Assembly: GCA_044222245.1 (NCBI GenBank)
Contig: JBGANQ010000016.1
Coordinates: 68,062-132,061 of the forward strand
Direction: 5' to 3'
DNA from: CALFML01 sp044222245
GTDB taxonomy: Bacteria; Myxococcota_A; Polyangia; Palsa-1104; JAEUJZ01
DNA length: 64,000 bases
A program made the position numbers and the translations under genes. The notes under the pieces are model-generated. The model saw nothing but the letters and a program-made list of their open reading frames with translations, made no database searches and had not been told where the DNA came from. The number at the start of each line of letters is the position of its first letter. Positions within the stretch are counted from its first letter, which is position 1. Below, one piece after another: positions 51,099 to 59,650 of this stretch.

Positions 51099-52316
51099 CT
51101 AGCCTCCCGCGAGCAGCCGCGCCCGCACGCGCTGACCGCTCTTGAGGGCGGCGCCGCGCGGCAGCACGACCTGCTCCCCGTCCGCAAGGCCGCTGCGCAG
51201 CTCGACCACGCGCTCATCGCGCAGCCCGAGCTCGACGCGGCGCTTCTCGAGCCGCCCCTCGCGCAGGACAAACACCCACGACGCCTCGGCGCTGAGCTCC
51301 TGCACTGCCTCCTTGGGCACGACCAGCGCCGCCGGCCGGCGCCCGACCTCGATGTTGACCGAGACCGTCATATCGGGGCGCAGGTACGGCGGCGGCTCGG
51401 CGACGGTGAAGCGCACCTCGACGGTGCCGCGCTGCGGATCGACCGAGGGCGCGATGTAAGAGACCACGGCCGCGAAGTGCTGCTGCGGGAAGGCATCGGC
51501 CGAGGCGAGGGCCGACTGGTGAAGCCGCAGCTCGGCGAGGTTCTTCTCATCGGGCTGCACGCTGAGCAGGGTCTCGCCATCGCGCGCCAGCACCAGCATG
51601 GTGCGGCCCGGCTGCACCAGGTCGCCCGGCTCGACCGCTCGCGTCAGCACCGTCGCCGCGGCCGCCGCGGTGATGTGCGACTGGGCGGCTCGCGCCTCGG
51701 CCTGCGCCACGCCGGCCGCTGCCTGGGCGTAGGCGGCCACGGCCAGCGCGTGCTCGGCCCCGTGCGGTCCGCTGCCTTGCGCCTGCGCCCCGGTCGCGTC
51801 GTGCTGGCTCTGGGCGATCGCCAGGGCGCGCCGCGCCTCGTCCAGCTGCGCCGCTGGGGCGCCGCCCTTGTGGACGAGCGCCGCCTGACGCTCGAAGCTC
51901 AGCCGGGCGAGCTCGAGGTTGGCATCGGCCTGCAGGTGCGCCTGCCGAGCCACCGGCGCGGTGATGTGCTTGAGCTGGCGCAGCCGCGCCCGCGCCTGCC
52001 CAAGGCCCGCCCGCGCCATCGCCACCGCCGCCTGCGCCTCGGTGTCGTCAAGCTGCACGAGCAGCTCGCCCGCCGCTACATGCGCCCCCTCCTTCACCAT
52101 CACGCTACGCACCACGCCGGCGACCATGCTGCCGACGCTGATTCGCGAAGGGGGCAGCACCCGGCCGCTGACGATGATGGTCTGGACGAGCTGGCGGCGT
52201 AAAGCTGGGATCGCCGAGACGCGCGGCCCAAGAGCTCGCAGCACCGCAAGTCCCGCGACCGCCAGCAGCAGCGCGCAGCCGACCCCGGCCGCCACCCATG
52301 CAGTGCGCTTGCTCAC
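51099..52316 (-). CDS. HlyD/MacA-type membrane-fusion adaptor
   Basis: From GTG 52316 the protein is 405 residues: one N-terminal membrane helix ('TAWVAAGVGCALLLAVAGLAVL'), a lipoyl-like half ('VVRSVMVKEGAHVAAGELLVQLDDTEAQ'), an alpha-helical hairpin rich in Ala/Gln, and beta-barrel and MP domains ('ITAAAAATVLTRAVEPGDLVQPGRTMLVLARDGETLL', 'VRFTVAEPPPYLRPDMTVSVNIEV' in part), ending in 'SGQRVRARLLAGG'. Such adaptors link an inner-membrane ABC permease to an outer-membrane channel. It precedes the permease by two bases. No TolC-like gene is nearby. Start is uncertain: the ORF is open to 52520 but those residues look like non-coding. Confidence 0.87.
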   Translation of the reverse strand: MSKRTAWVAAGVGCALLLAVAGLAVLRALGPRVSAIPALRRQLVQTIIVSGRVLPPSRISVGSMVAGVVRSVMVKEGAHVAAGELLVQLDDTEAQAAVAMARAGLGQARARLRQLKHITAPVARQAHLQADANLELARLSFERQAALVHKGGAPAAQLDEARRALAIAQSQHDATGAQAQGSGPHGAEHALAVAAYAQAAAGVAQAEARAAQSHITAAAAATVLTRAVEPGDLVQPGRTMLVLARDGETLLSVQPDEKNLAELRLHQSALASADAFPQQHFAAVVSYIAPSVDPQRGTVEVRFTVAEPPPYLRPDMTVSVNIEVGRRPAALVVPKEAVQELSAEASWVFVLREGRLEKRRVELGLRDERVVELRSGLADGEQVVLPRGAALKSGQRVRARLLAGG

Positions 52317-52650
52317 GACCCTGGCCTCTGCTTGGGGCCTTGGCGGCGCCGTTTCATCTCGGGGCTCTGCGGCAGGAACGAAGGGACATGAAAGTGCTCT
52401 CCAGGCGAGACAGCTCGCGGGCTTAGCGGCTTTGCAAGCCCCGTTCCACCAAGGGCGGCGCCAGCTGGCGCGCCGCGCCGACGGTGCCGGCCGGCGCGGC
52501 ATCGGCCCTGGCGACGGCACCGCGCAGAATTTTCAGCGCGGCCGCGGCGAAAGGAAAAAACTGCGCGCGTCCGGCTCTTGAGGCCAGGGGCGCGGCGCTC
52601 TTGGCGCGTAATAAAGGGGGGAGGGGCTGCGGAGGCTCGGCGGCGGGCGG

Positions 52651-53280
52651 TCAGCTGCGGTATGGAGAGACGCTGGGCGGCTCGTCCAGGCGGTAGCTGT
52701 GCGAGTACAGCGAGGCGGGCTCCGAGATGTGGCCATCACACCACCAGGTGGCGCCCCCAGTCTCTTCGCGGATCTTGAGGCAGCCGGGGCAGGTCGGCTC
52801 AATCTGCGGCACCCCGTCCATCCCGTGCACGTCCTTGGGTCGCGCCACCAGCACCGGACAAGGAGCCCGGCGCACGACCTTCTCGGCGACCGAGCCAAGC
52901 CACAGCCGCTGGACCCCGCGCCGCCCGTGCGTGCCGACGATCAGCAGGTCGGCGCTGATCTCGATCGCGAGGTTGCAGATCTCTTCCGCGATCGCCCCCG
53001 TCCGCACATGCGCGATCGCCCGCGGCGCCGCCTCGGCGTTCAGCTTCAGCAGTCGGCCCGCCTCGGCGGTCAGGCGCTCGCGCAGGCCATCGGTGATCTG
53101 CACCAGCGAGGCGTGGCGGTCGGCGACTGGAACGATCTCGATCGCTTCCTTGTTGACAACCGACACGATGTGCAGCTCCGGGTCGGTGCTGCGTCGGGCG
53201 ACGGCGATCGCCTCGGCGAAGGCGAGGTTTGAGCACTCGGAGAAATCGAATGCAGTCAGGATGCGATAAGGGGTCGACAT
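52651..53280 (-). CDS. Universal stress protein with C-terminal Cys/His extension
   Basis: From ATG 53280 (AAGGAG upstream) the protein is 209 residues. Residues 1-148 are a UspA fold ('YRILTAFDFSECSNLAFAEAIAVARR' start, ATP-binding 'GTHGRRGVQRLWLGSVAEKVVRRAPCPVLV'). The last 60 residues add C164-P-G-C167 and C181-x-x-H184 ('EPTCPGCLKIREETGGATWWCDGH'), the ligand spacing of a small zinc-binding knuckle, plus a short tail. The extension is not part of canonical UspA. Function: ATP-binding stress protein; the tail may bind metal or a partner. Confidence 0.87.
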   Translation of the reverse strand: MSTPYRILTAFDFSECSNLAFAEAIAVARRSTDPELHIVSVVNKEAIEIVPVADRHASLVQITDGLRERLTAEAGRLLKLNAEAAPRAIAHVRTGAIAEEICNLAIEISADLLIVGTHGRRGVQRLWLGSVAEKVVRRAPCPVLVARPKDVHGMDGVPQIEPTCPGCLKIREETGGATWWCDGHISEPASLYSHSYRLDEPPSVSPYRS

Positions 53281-53513
53281 GAGCTGCTCCTTTTGTGACA
53301 TTACATCACTGTCTGCGCCTTACCGCAACGCGCCTTGCATTGTGACGGCCGACGTGTAGGTCGCTGTGGGGCAGCGCCAGTGCGGGCTGCGCCAGACGAG
53401 AGGCTTACCAGCAAGAATTGCGCATGCGGATTGGCTCAGCGTAAGAATTGCGCAAAAGTTCACAGTCCGACCCGGAAAGGGGGTCGGCCCGATCCTTGCG
53501 TCTAGTTCCGCGC

Positions 53514-54440
53514 ATGAACAAATATCAAAATCTGCTTGGTCAATTCACCACTGCAATTGTCCTCCTTCTTACCACTTCTGCGCCGAGCGCCGCAGCGACC
53601 AACGTTGAGGTCTGGGTGCGCACAGCCGGTACCTATGGAACCGGCAATGTCGAGCCTCCCAAGACCACGCCGCGGACCCTGGTGCTCGACAAGCTGCCGC
53701 AGCAGCAGGGCCAGCGCAGTGATGCGCAGTATGGGAATACTGCCTTTTATCGCGGCGTCCTTTTACGCGATGCGATTGCGCAGTATGCGCCGCCGCCCGG
53801 GCTGGACCTGGTGCTCCTTCACTTCCGCAACGGAATGATCATTCCGCTCCCATTTCGGGAAGACAAAGCGATGAACCGGCTGGAGCCGCTGATTGCGGTG
53901 GGAATCAGCGTGAGCCCGCAGGGTCCGTTCAGCAGTGACTTTCCGCAGATTAATAGCCAGACCGAGGGCTTTGTTGATGTCCCCCGCGTGGTATTTAGCG
54001 GCAACAAGGTAGTCGTCAAAGATCGCTGGCACCCTGATCTGCCAGAGTCGGCGCAGGGCGGCTTCTCCCCGTGGGCGCTGGCCGACTCGCTCATCGGCAT
54101 CGAGTTCGCCGAGAGCGCTGCCTACTACCGCCAGTTCGTGCCCACCGCCGAGGTGCGGCCGGGCATGGAGCTGTTCCGCAGCAGCTGCCAGTTCTGCCAC
54201 GGCGTGCGTCGGGTCGGCGCCAGCTTCGGCTGGGACTACGCGCAGCCGGTCGAGCTGCACAGCCACCGCAGCGATCCGGCACGCCTTTACTATCACATCC
54301 GCTACCGGGTCGAGTACAAGGCCACCTGGAGCCAGATGCCGGCCCTCAAGCACATCACCGAAGAGCAAGCGGGCGTCATCTGGCAGTGGCTAAAGAGCGT
54401 CTCGACCTTGCCGATTACCCGCTATACCCCCACGCACTGA
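53514..54440 (+). CDS. Secreted c-type cytochrome fused to an oxidoreductase-like domain
   Basis: From ATG 53514 the protein is 308 residues: signal peptide ('FTTAIVLLLTTSAPSAAA') and a beta-rich domain of about 170 residues ('VEVWVRTAGTYGTGN', 'RGVLLRDAIAQYAPPPGLDLVLLHFRNGMIIPL', 'VVFSGNKVVVKDRWHPDLP') resembling molybdopterin sulfite-oxidase/periplasmic-binding regions. A cytochrome c domain follows with C225-QF-C228-H229 and a likely axial Met in 'TWSQMPALKH'. Periplasmic electron transfer is inferred. The in-frame sequence after the stop (to 54664) encodes a string 'LQAFHGCDCNPDLWRYPEIL' that looks coding-like, so the true C-terminus may have been longer. Confidence 0.8.
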   Translation: MNKYQNLLGQFTTAIVLLLTTSAPSAAATNVEVWVRTAGTYGTGNVEPPKTTPRTLVLDKLPQQQGQRSDAQYGNTAFYRGVLLRDAIAQYAPPPGLDLVLLHFRNGMIIPLPFREDKAMNRLEPLIAVGISVSPQGPFSSDFPQINSQTEGFVDVPRVVFSGNKVVVKDRWHPDLPESAQGGFSPWALADSLIGIEFAESAAYYRQFVPTAEVRPGMELFRSSCQFCHGVRRVGASFGWDYAQPVELHSHRSDPARLYYHIRYRVEYKATWSQMPALKHITEEQAGVIWQWLKSVSTLPITRYTPTH

Positions 54441-54661
54441 GCGCCCCCCTGTCGCGGACCTGCCGCGACCGGCGCTGCTGCCACAGAGCCCCGCTACAAG
54501 CCTGCGCTGCAAGCCTTCCATGGCTGCGACTGCAACCCAGACCTCTGGCGCTACCCCGAGATCCTGTCGAGTGCGCGCAAGGCGCGACCGCCTGAGTCGC
54601 CAATTAGGAAGAGGCAGTACTTTTCTGTTAACATCTGCCGGCAGGCCAAGGAGCGCACCAG

Positions 54662-55081
54662 ATGAGCAAGGGCTGCATTTTGGTTGTCGATGACAATCCC
54701 ATCAATCTCAAGCTGGCTGCCGACCTGCTGGAGTGGGCGGATTATCATGTGTTGCAGGCCGTCGATGCCGAGCAGGTGCTGGTCATCCTGGAGCATACCC
54801 TGCCCGATCTGATCCTGCTCGATATCGGCCTGCCGGGCATGGACGGCCTGACGCTGGCTGGCCTGCTGAAGTCCCGAGAGGCCACCCGCGCGATTCCCAT
54901 CGTCGCCATCACTGCCTTCGCGATGAAGGGCGACCAGGCCCGGGTGCTGAAAGCCGGGTGCGACGGGTACATCGCCAAGCCGATCGATACCCGCGGCCTG
55001 CCGGCACAGGTCGCCAAGTTCATCGTCGGCAAGGATAAACCCAGGCCCGAGCCCAAGCCCGGGCTCGACGTGCAGTCCTGA
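54662..55081 (+). CDS. Single-domain response regulator (CheY/DivK-like)
   Basis: The 139-residue receiver has acidic D10-D11, phospho-acceptor Asp54 ('DLILLDIGLPGMDGL'), Thr/Ala switch residue near 'PIVAITAFAMKGDQ' and Lys104 ('YIAKPIDTRG'). No output domain follows, and a short Pro/Lys tail ends it. It is a phosphorelay intermediate or signalling partner for the nearby histidine kinases. AAGGAGC precedes ATG 54662. Confidence 0.92.
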   Translation: MSKGCILVVDDNPINLKLAADLLEWADYHVLQAVDAEQVLVILEHTLPDLILLDIGLPGMDGLTLAGLLKSREATRAIPIVAITAFAMKGDQARVLKAGCDGYIAKPIDTRGLPAQVAKFIVGKDKPRPEPKPGLDVQS

Positions 55082-55093
55082 GTCGCTGACTGC

Positions 55094-56455
55094 CTACAGG
55101 GACAGCGCGCGCAGCCGTGACAGGAACTCGCGCGCCGTCGGACGCGCCTTGGGATCTTTGGCCAGGCTGTCCATCACTAGCGCCGCCAGCGGCGCCGGAG
55201 TCGCCGGGTTCTGCGCCTGCAGGGGGATGGGCGACTCGTAGGAATGGCTGTACATCGTACTTACCGGGTCGGCGTGCGCCTGGGCAAACGGGGCGCGTCC
55301 GCAGAGCATGATGTAGAGCATGACCGCCAGACTGTATACATCGGACTGACCGTTTTCGCGATCGCCGTGCAGGCGCTCGGGCGCCATGTAAAGCGCCGTG
55401 CCCATCGCCCCGTCCGAGCGGGTCAGCCGGGTCATCGAGCGATCTTCAGTATCGCGCATGTTGGCGATGCCAAAGTCGAGCACCTTGACGACCTCGCCTT
55501 CGCTTCCCTTGTGCAGAAAGACGTTGTCCGGCTTGATGTCGCGGTGGACGACGCCCGCCGCGTGCGACTCGATAAGGACCTCGCAGACCGGCGTGACGAT
55601 GCGCAGGCAGTCGGCGACCGGCAGGATGTTGCCGCTCTGCTCCAGCCGCGCCGCCAGAGTCTGGCCAACGAGCAGCTCCATCACCAGATAGGGAATACCC
55701 TCGGGTGAGACCCCGAAGTCGAGCACACTCACGGCGTTGGGATGGACGACCCGGCAGGCCGAGATCCCTTCGCGGCGAAACCGCTCAAGGTGAGTCTCGG
55801 CGCGATCCGGCCGCGTCAGCCGCAGGACCTTGACCGCGACCGGGCGCTGCAGGCTCACATGTAAGGCGCGGTACACGACACCGAAGCCGCCGCTGTCGAT
55901 CTTCCCTTCCAGCAGGTACTTGCCATCGAGGAGCTTGCCAGTCAGGTGCTCGCTCAAGACCCCGCTCATCAGGCTTATGCGCTCGTGGGCAGCGCGCAGC
56001 TGCGCGTAGCTGCGTTCAAGGGCCGCCTTCTCCTGCTCCAGCTCCTGCTGCAGGCGGGCGACCCGGAGGTGATGGTCCACCCGCGCCAGCACCTCGGCGG
56101 GATGATACGGCTTGGTCAGGTAGTCGTCACCGCCCACCGCGAAGGCGCGGACCTTATCAGCGACCTGCTGAAAGGCGCTGACAAACAGGACCGGTGTAAG
56201 CGCAGTGGCGGCGCGGGATTTGAGTTCTTGACACAACAGGAAAACTTCATCTCCAGGCTTGATGATATCAAGAAGGATCAGGTCGGGATGCTGCTGGGCG
56301 ATCGCTCCCTGCAGTGTGGCGACCTTGCTCACCTCGCGGACCCGATAGCGGCGATGAAGGAGAACCTGCTTCAGCAGTCTTGCGCTCAGAATGTCGTCTG
56401 AGAACATGAGGATGCTGGTCTCGCGGGAGGCATGGATAGGCTGCTCCGCTGTCAT
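55094..56455 (-). CDS. Receiver-Ser/Thr kinase fusion protein
   Basis: The 453-residue protein begins with a receiver domain (Asp63 in 'DLILLDIIKPGDE', Lys in 'YLTKPYHPAEVL', residues ~14-128), passes through a coiled coil of Leu/Gln/Glu heptads ('LQQELEQEKAALERSYAQL'), and ends in a full Hanks-type kinase (P-loop 'GKIDSGGFGVVYRALH', 'RPVAVKVLRL', 'HRDIKPDNVFLH', 'KVLDFGIANM', 'MGTALYMAPERLHG'). There is no membrane segment. Phosphorylation of the receiver by a histidine kinase could control Ser/Thr kinase output, a direct link between two systems. It converges with the lone receiver at 54662 and diverges from the hybrid kinase at 56614. Confidence 0.93.
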   Translation of the reverse strand: MTAEQPIHASRETSILMFSDDILSARLLKQVLLHRRYRVREVSKVATLQGAIAQQHPDLILLDIIKPGDEVFLLCQELKSRAATALTPVLFVSAFQQVADKVRAFAVGGDDYLTKPYHPAEVLARVDHHLRVARLQQELEQEKAALERSYAQLRAAHERISLMSGVLSEHLTGKLLDGKYLLEGKIDSGGFGVVYRALHVSLQRPVAVKVLRLTRPDRAETHLERFRREGISACRVVHPNAVSVLDFGVSPEGIPYLVMELLVGQTLAARLEQSGNILPVADCLRIVTPVCEVLIESHAAGVVHRDIKPDNVFLHKGSEGEVVKVLDFGIANMRDTEDRSMTRLTRSDGAMGTALYMAPERLHGDRENGQSDVYSLAVMLYIMLCGRAPFAQAHADPVSTMYSHSYESPIPLQAQNPATPAPLAALVMDSLAKDPKARPTAREFLSRLRALSL

Positions 56456-56613
56456 TACTAGTCACCATTTTGGCTTCGCGCCGCGACCCCCGCTGCAGAA
56501 TAACAGATCGCGCCCGGGGCGAGCACAATCGAAGCTACGGCACCGCCGACCGTAAAGAATCCTCGCCTTGGGCTGGCCAGCAGCCCTACCATGGAGGTCG
56601 GAGGCTTGCCCTT

Positions 56614-58263
56614 ATGAAGGCCGAAGAGCCGCCAGAGGACGCCCGGGCCAGTGGCACCGGCTCGGGTGGAGTACCTGCCCAGGCGGAAGGGACGACAGAG
56701 CGCCGGCTGAAGGCGCAGCTCCACAAGCAGGCCCAGGAGCTGGCGCAGGCGCGTGAGACCGCGGACCAGGAGAGCCGCTACCAGGCGAAGTTCCTGGCCA
56801 GCATGTCGCACCAGCTGCGCACGCCGCTAAACTCCATCATCGGGTTTTCCGAGCTGCTAGAGCATGAGCTGTTTGGGCCGCTCAATCCCCGCCAGAAGCT
56901 CTATGTCCGCAACGTCCTGCAGAGCGGGCGTCAGCTGCTCGCCCTGATAAATGACGTCCTTGAGCTGTCGCGACTTGACGCCGGACGACTCACGGTGCGG
57001 CGCGAGTGGGTGAGCGCTGGCTCCCTCATCGACGCCGAGGAGCGAGCGGCGCAGCCGCTGGCGCAGCAGCGCAAGGTCAGGCTGGGCAGCGCGATCGACG
57101 ACGATCTGCCCGAGCTGTATGTCGACCCAGGGCGCATCCGTCAGGCGATTCATCACCTGCTCACCAACGCCCTCATGTTCACCCCGTCGGGCGGTACGGT
57201 TTCGATCCGGGCGCTGACGGCGGCGGGCCGCCTGCGGATTGAGATCCAGGACAGCGGCATCGGCATCGCCAAAGACGAGCAGGCGCTGCTTTTGCGGGAG
57301 CTCATTCCATCCCCGGATGAAGACCACCACGGCGCCGGGCTAGGTCTGGTGCTGACCCGGCGGCTGGTGGAGATGCATGGCGGCGAGGTGACCTGCCACA
57401 GCGAGCCCGGGGTTGGCTCGACCTTCGCGCTGTCTCTGCCGCTGCTCAACCAGCTGGGCAAGGGGTGGATGCGCATCAAGACGCCCGGCTACCGCGATCT
57501 CACCCGGGCCCTGGTGGTCGACCCCGAGCCCGCCGATCACCGCGCGCTGGAGGAGCTGCTCCACCGGGTGGGAGTCTCGGTCACCGTAGCTACCAGCGCC
57601 GGCGACGCCGTGCGCGCGGCCGGCGAGCTGCGGCCGGGGGTGGTCCTGCTCGAGGTGGCCCTGCCCGATGCCGACGGCTGGAGTGTGGTCAGTCGTCTGC
57701 GCAGCGATCCGGTGCTGGCCGCGCTGCCGATCGTCATCGTCTCGGCCGAGGACCGGCCCGAGCGCAGCGAGCAGCTGGGTGTGTCGGGCTATGTGGACAA
57801 GCCGGTTGCCGCCGACCTGCTGCTGCACGTGCTGTCAGGATTTGGTATTCGCATCTGTCCGCTCGATGGCCTGCGCGTGCTGCTAATAGGCACCGTCAGA
57901 CCCTATATCACCGAGCTCATCGAAAACCTGCACGACGCCGGCTGCGAGCTGCAGCTGGCCGACTCGCTGGGCGAGCCCGGGCACCGCCGCCCGGCCGACC
58001 TGGTGATCATCGACACCACCGCCGACAGCCGCCTGCTGATCCTCGCCACCCCGGCGCAGGTACGCGAGCAGCTTGGCGCGGTGCCCATTATCTGGCTGAT
58101 TGATCAAGAGGGAGAGCCGGCGATAGAGCTCACCGGGCAAGCTGACACCAGTCTGGCGCTCGCCGACGCGCTGCACCTGCCGCACCTTGTCCGGTCGATC
58201 TACGCCGCGGTCAAAACCTCTTGGGTCAACGCCGACCCCCAGGCCAGGAGCGCCTGTCCATGA
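56614..58263 (+). CDS. Hybrid histidine kinase with degenerate receiver
   Basis: From ATG 56614 (GGAGG upstream) the protein is 549 residues: a short coiled coil, DHp with phospho-His66 ('SMSHQLRTPLNSIIGFSELL'), HATPase ('HHLLTNALMFTP', 'QDSGIGIAKDE', 'GAGLGLVLTRRLVEMHGG'), then a receiver in which the phospho-acceptor Asp is Glu347 ('VVLLEVALPDADGW') and only one of the two metal Asp remains. A C-terminal ~125-residue receiver-like or unknown domain follows ('LRVLLIGTVRPYITELIENL...DLVIIDTTADSRLLILATP'). There is no membrane segment, so it senses a cytoplasmic signal. The stop overlaps the next gene (ATGA). Confidence 0.9.
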   Translation: MKAEEPPEDARASGTGSGGVPAQAEGTTERRLKAQLHKQAQELAQARETADQESRYQAKFLASMSHQLRTPLNSIIGFSELLEHELFGPLNPRQKLYVRNVLQSGRQLLALINDVLELSRLDAGRLTVRREWVSAGSLIDAEERAAQPLAQQRKVRLGSAIDDDLPELYVDPGRIRQAIHHLLTNALMFTPSGGTVSIRALTAAGRLRIEIQDSGIGIAKDEQALLLRELIPSPDEDHHGAGLGLVLTRRLVEMHGGEVTCHSEPGVGSTFALSLPLLNQLGKGWMRIKTPGYRDLTRALVVDPEPADHRALEELLHRVGVSVTVATSAGDAVRAAGELRPGVVLLEVALPDADGWSVVSRLRSDPVLAALPIVIVSAEDRPERSEQLGVSGYVDKPVAADLLLHVLSGFGIRICPLDGLRVLLIGTVRPYITELIENLHDAGCELQLADSLGEPGHRRPADLVIIDTTADSRLLILATPAQVREQLGAVPIIWLIDQEGEPAIELTGQADTSLALADALHLPHLVRSIYAAVKTSWVNADPQARSACP

Positions 58264-59420
58264 ATGCTGAAGGTAGCTCGCCTCTGCAGACCATCCTGAT
58301 CGTCGATGACAACGCCCAGAACCGCCAGCTCGCGGAAGCTCAGCTGGGCGCCGCCGGGTATACGGTCACCTGCGCCAGCAGCGGCGAAGAGGCGCTGGAG
58401 CTGTTCGCGCGCTACACGCCGGATCTGATCCTGCTCGACATCATGATGCCGCGTCTGAATGGCTTTGAGACGTTCCGGCGGCTGCGCCAGCTGCCCGGTG
58501 GCGCAGAGACGCCAATCGTCTTTATCACCGCCGCCGCCGACCCGGCGACGCACAAGGAGGCGCTGCAGATTGGCGCCGACGACTTTCTGTGCAAGCCGAT
58601 AAACCGCACCGAGCTGCTCATCCGCGTGCGGTCGCTTCTGCGCGTGCGTCGCCTCCACACCGAGCTGCGCCACGGCTACGAGCTTATCCGCAATCAGCGC
58701 GATGCCCTCTTGCGCGCCCAGCAGCAGAAGGAACAGCTCATGGCGTTCGTCGTCCATGACCTCAACAATCGGCTGACCACGATCGTCATGCTCAGCGAGT
58801 TCCTGCAGGATGAGTCGCTGTTCTCAGAGGCGGCGCGGGCGTCGGTGCGCGACATCAGCAACGCCGCCGGAGCGATCCACCGGATGGTGCAGAATCTGCT
58901 CGACATCAGCCGCAATGAAGACGGCCGGCTGACCTTGCGGCTGGCCGAGCTGGATCTAAGCTCGCTGCTGGCGCGCGCTTGCCAGCGCTACACCGAGCGC
59001 GCGCGGCTGCGCGAGCAGTCCCTGGTGCTCGATGTCGAGACTGGGAGCCAGGGCATCTACGCCGACGGAGAGCTGCTGTCTCGACTGATCGAGAACCTGC
59101 TCGACAACGCCATCAAGTACTCGCCGCCCGGGACGCTCATCCGCGTGAGCGCGCGTCCGCTGGACGGTGACAGCGCCTTCGAAGTGCGCATCGCCGATCA
59201 GGGACCGGGCATCCCGGCCGAGCACCGCGATCGAGTGTTCGAAAAGTATGCGCAGCTCGACAATCCCGGGGAGGGGCAGGTGCGCGCCGGGCGCGGGCTC
59301 GGGCTCACCTTCTGTCGCCTGGCCGCCGAGGCGCACGGCGGCCGCATCTTCATCGAAGAGAACAGTCCCCGCGGGAGCGTGTTCTGCGTCCAGCTGCCGC
59401 GCCGGGCAAACCCGACCTGA
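58260..59420 (+). CDS. Receiver-histidine kinase (reversed domain order)
   Basis: From ATG 58260 the protein is 386 residues. A canonical receiver comes first (Asp60 in 'DLILLDIMMPRLNGFE', Lys in 'FLCKPINRTEL'), then a coiled linker, a DHp with His166 in the unusual box 'VVHDLNNRLTTIVML', and HATPase ('LIENLLDNAIKYSPPG', 'DQGPGIPAEHRDRVFEKYAQLDNPGEG', 'GRGLGLTFCRLAAEAHGG'). Such REC-HK proteins take phosphate from another kinase and relay it. It overlaps the hybrid kinase by four bases, so both are co-translated as one relay. Confidence 0.92.
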   Translation: MNAEGSSPLQTILIVDDNAQNRQLAEAQLGAAGYTVTCASSGEEALELFARYTPDLILLDIMMPRLNGFETFRRLRQLPGGAETPIVFITAAADPATHKEALQIGADDFLCKPINRTELLIRVRSLLRVRRLHTELRHGYELIRNQRDALLRAQQQKEQLMAFVVHDLNNRLTTIVMLSEFLQDESLFSEAARASVRDISNAAGAIHRMVQNLLDISRNEDGRLTLRLAELDLSSLLARACQRYTERARLREQSLVLDVETGSQGIYADGELLSRLIENLLDNAIKYSPPGTLIRVSARPLDGDSAFEVRIADQGPGIPAEHRDRVFEKYAQLDNPGEGQVRAGRGLGLTFCRLAAEAHGGRIFIEENSPRGSVFCVQLPRRANPT

Positions 59421-59469
59421 GCTCGCGGGCGTGGCATCAGCGGGCGACGCATCGGACCAAGGAGCAACC

Positions 59470-59650
59470 ATGAGCAGAGTGTTCTTGGTCGAAGGTCTAC
59501 GGCAGCGCGACGCCGACCAAGGACGTCCTGTGCGGCGACAAGGAGAAGATGAAGGAAGTATGGCAGTGCCTGCGGGCGCAGTACGGCGAAGACCGGGAAA
59601 AGCAGCGCGCCGACCGCAAGAAGATGCGCGAGTGCATGGGCGGCGAGTAG
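59470..59650 (+). pseudogene. Small Cys-rich ORF with probable frameshift
   Basis: An AGGAG lies 6 bases before ATG 59470, but that frame soon turns into an Arg/Pro-rich non-protein-like string. The neighbouring frame (+1 relative to it) encodes 'VYGSATPTKDVLCGDKEK', then 'MKEVWQCLRAQYGEDREK', then 'QRADRKKMRECMGGE' with a stop at 59650, charged and amphipathic with several Cys, clearly protein-like. A one-base change between 59472 and 59500 would join the start and this frame. It may be a damaged gene or a sequencing error. No family recognised. Confidence 0.5.
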
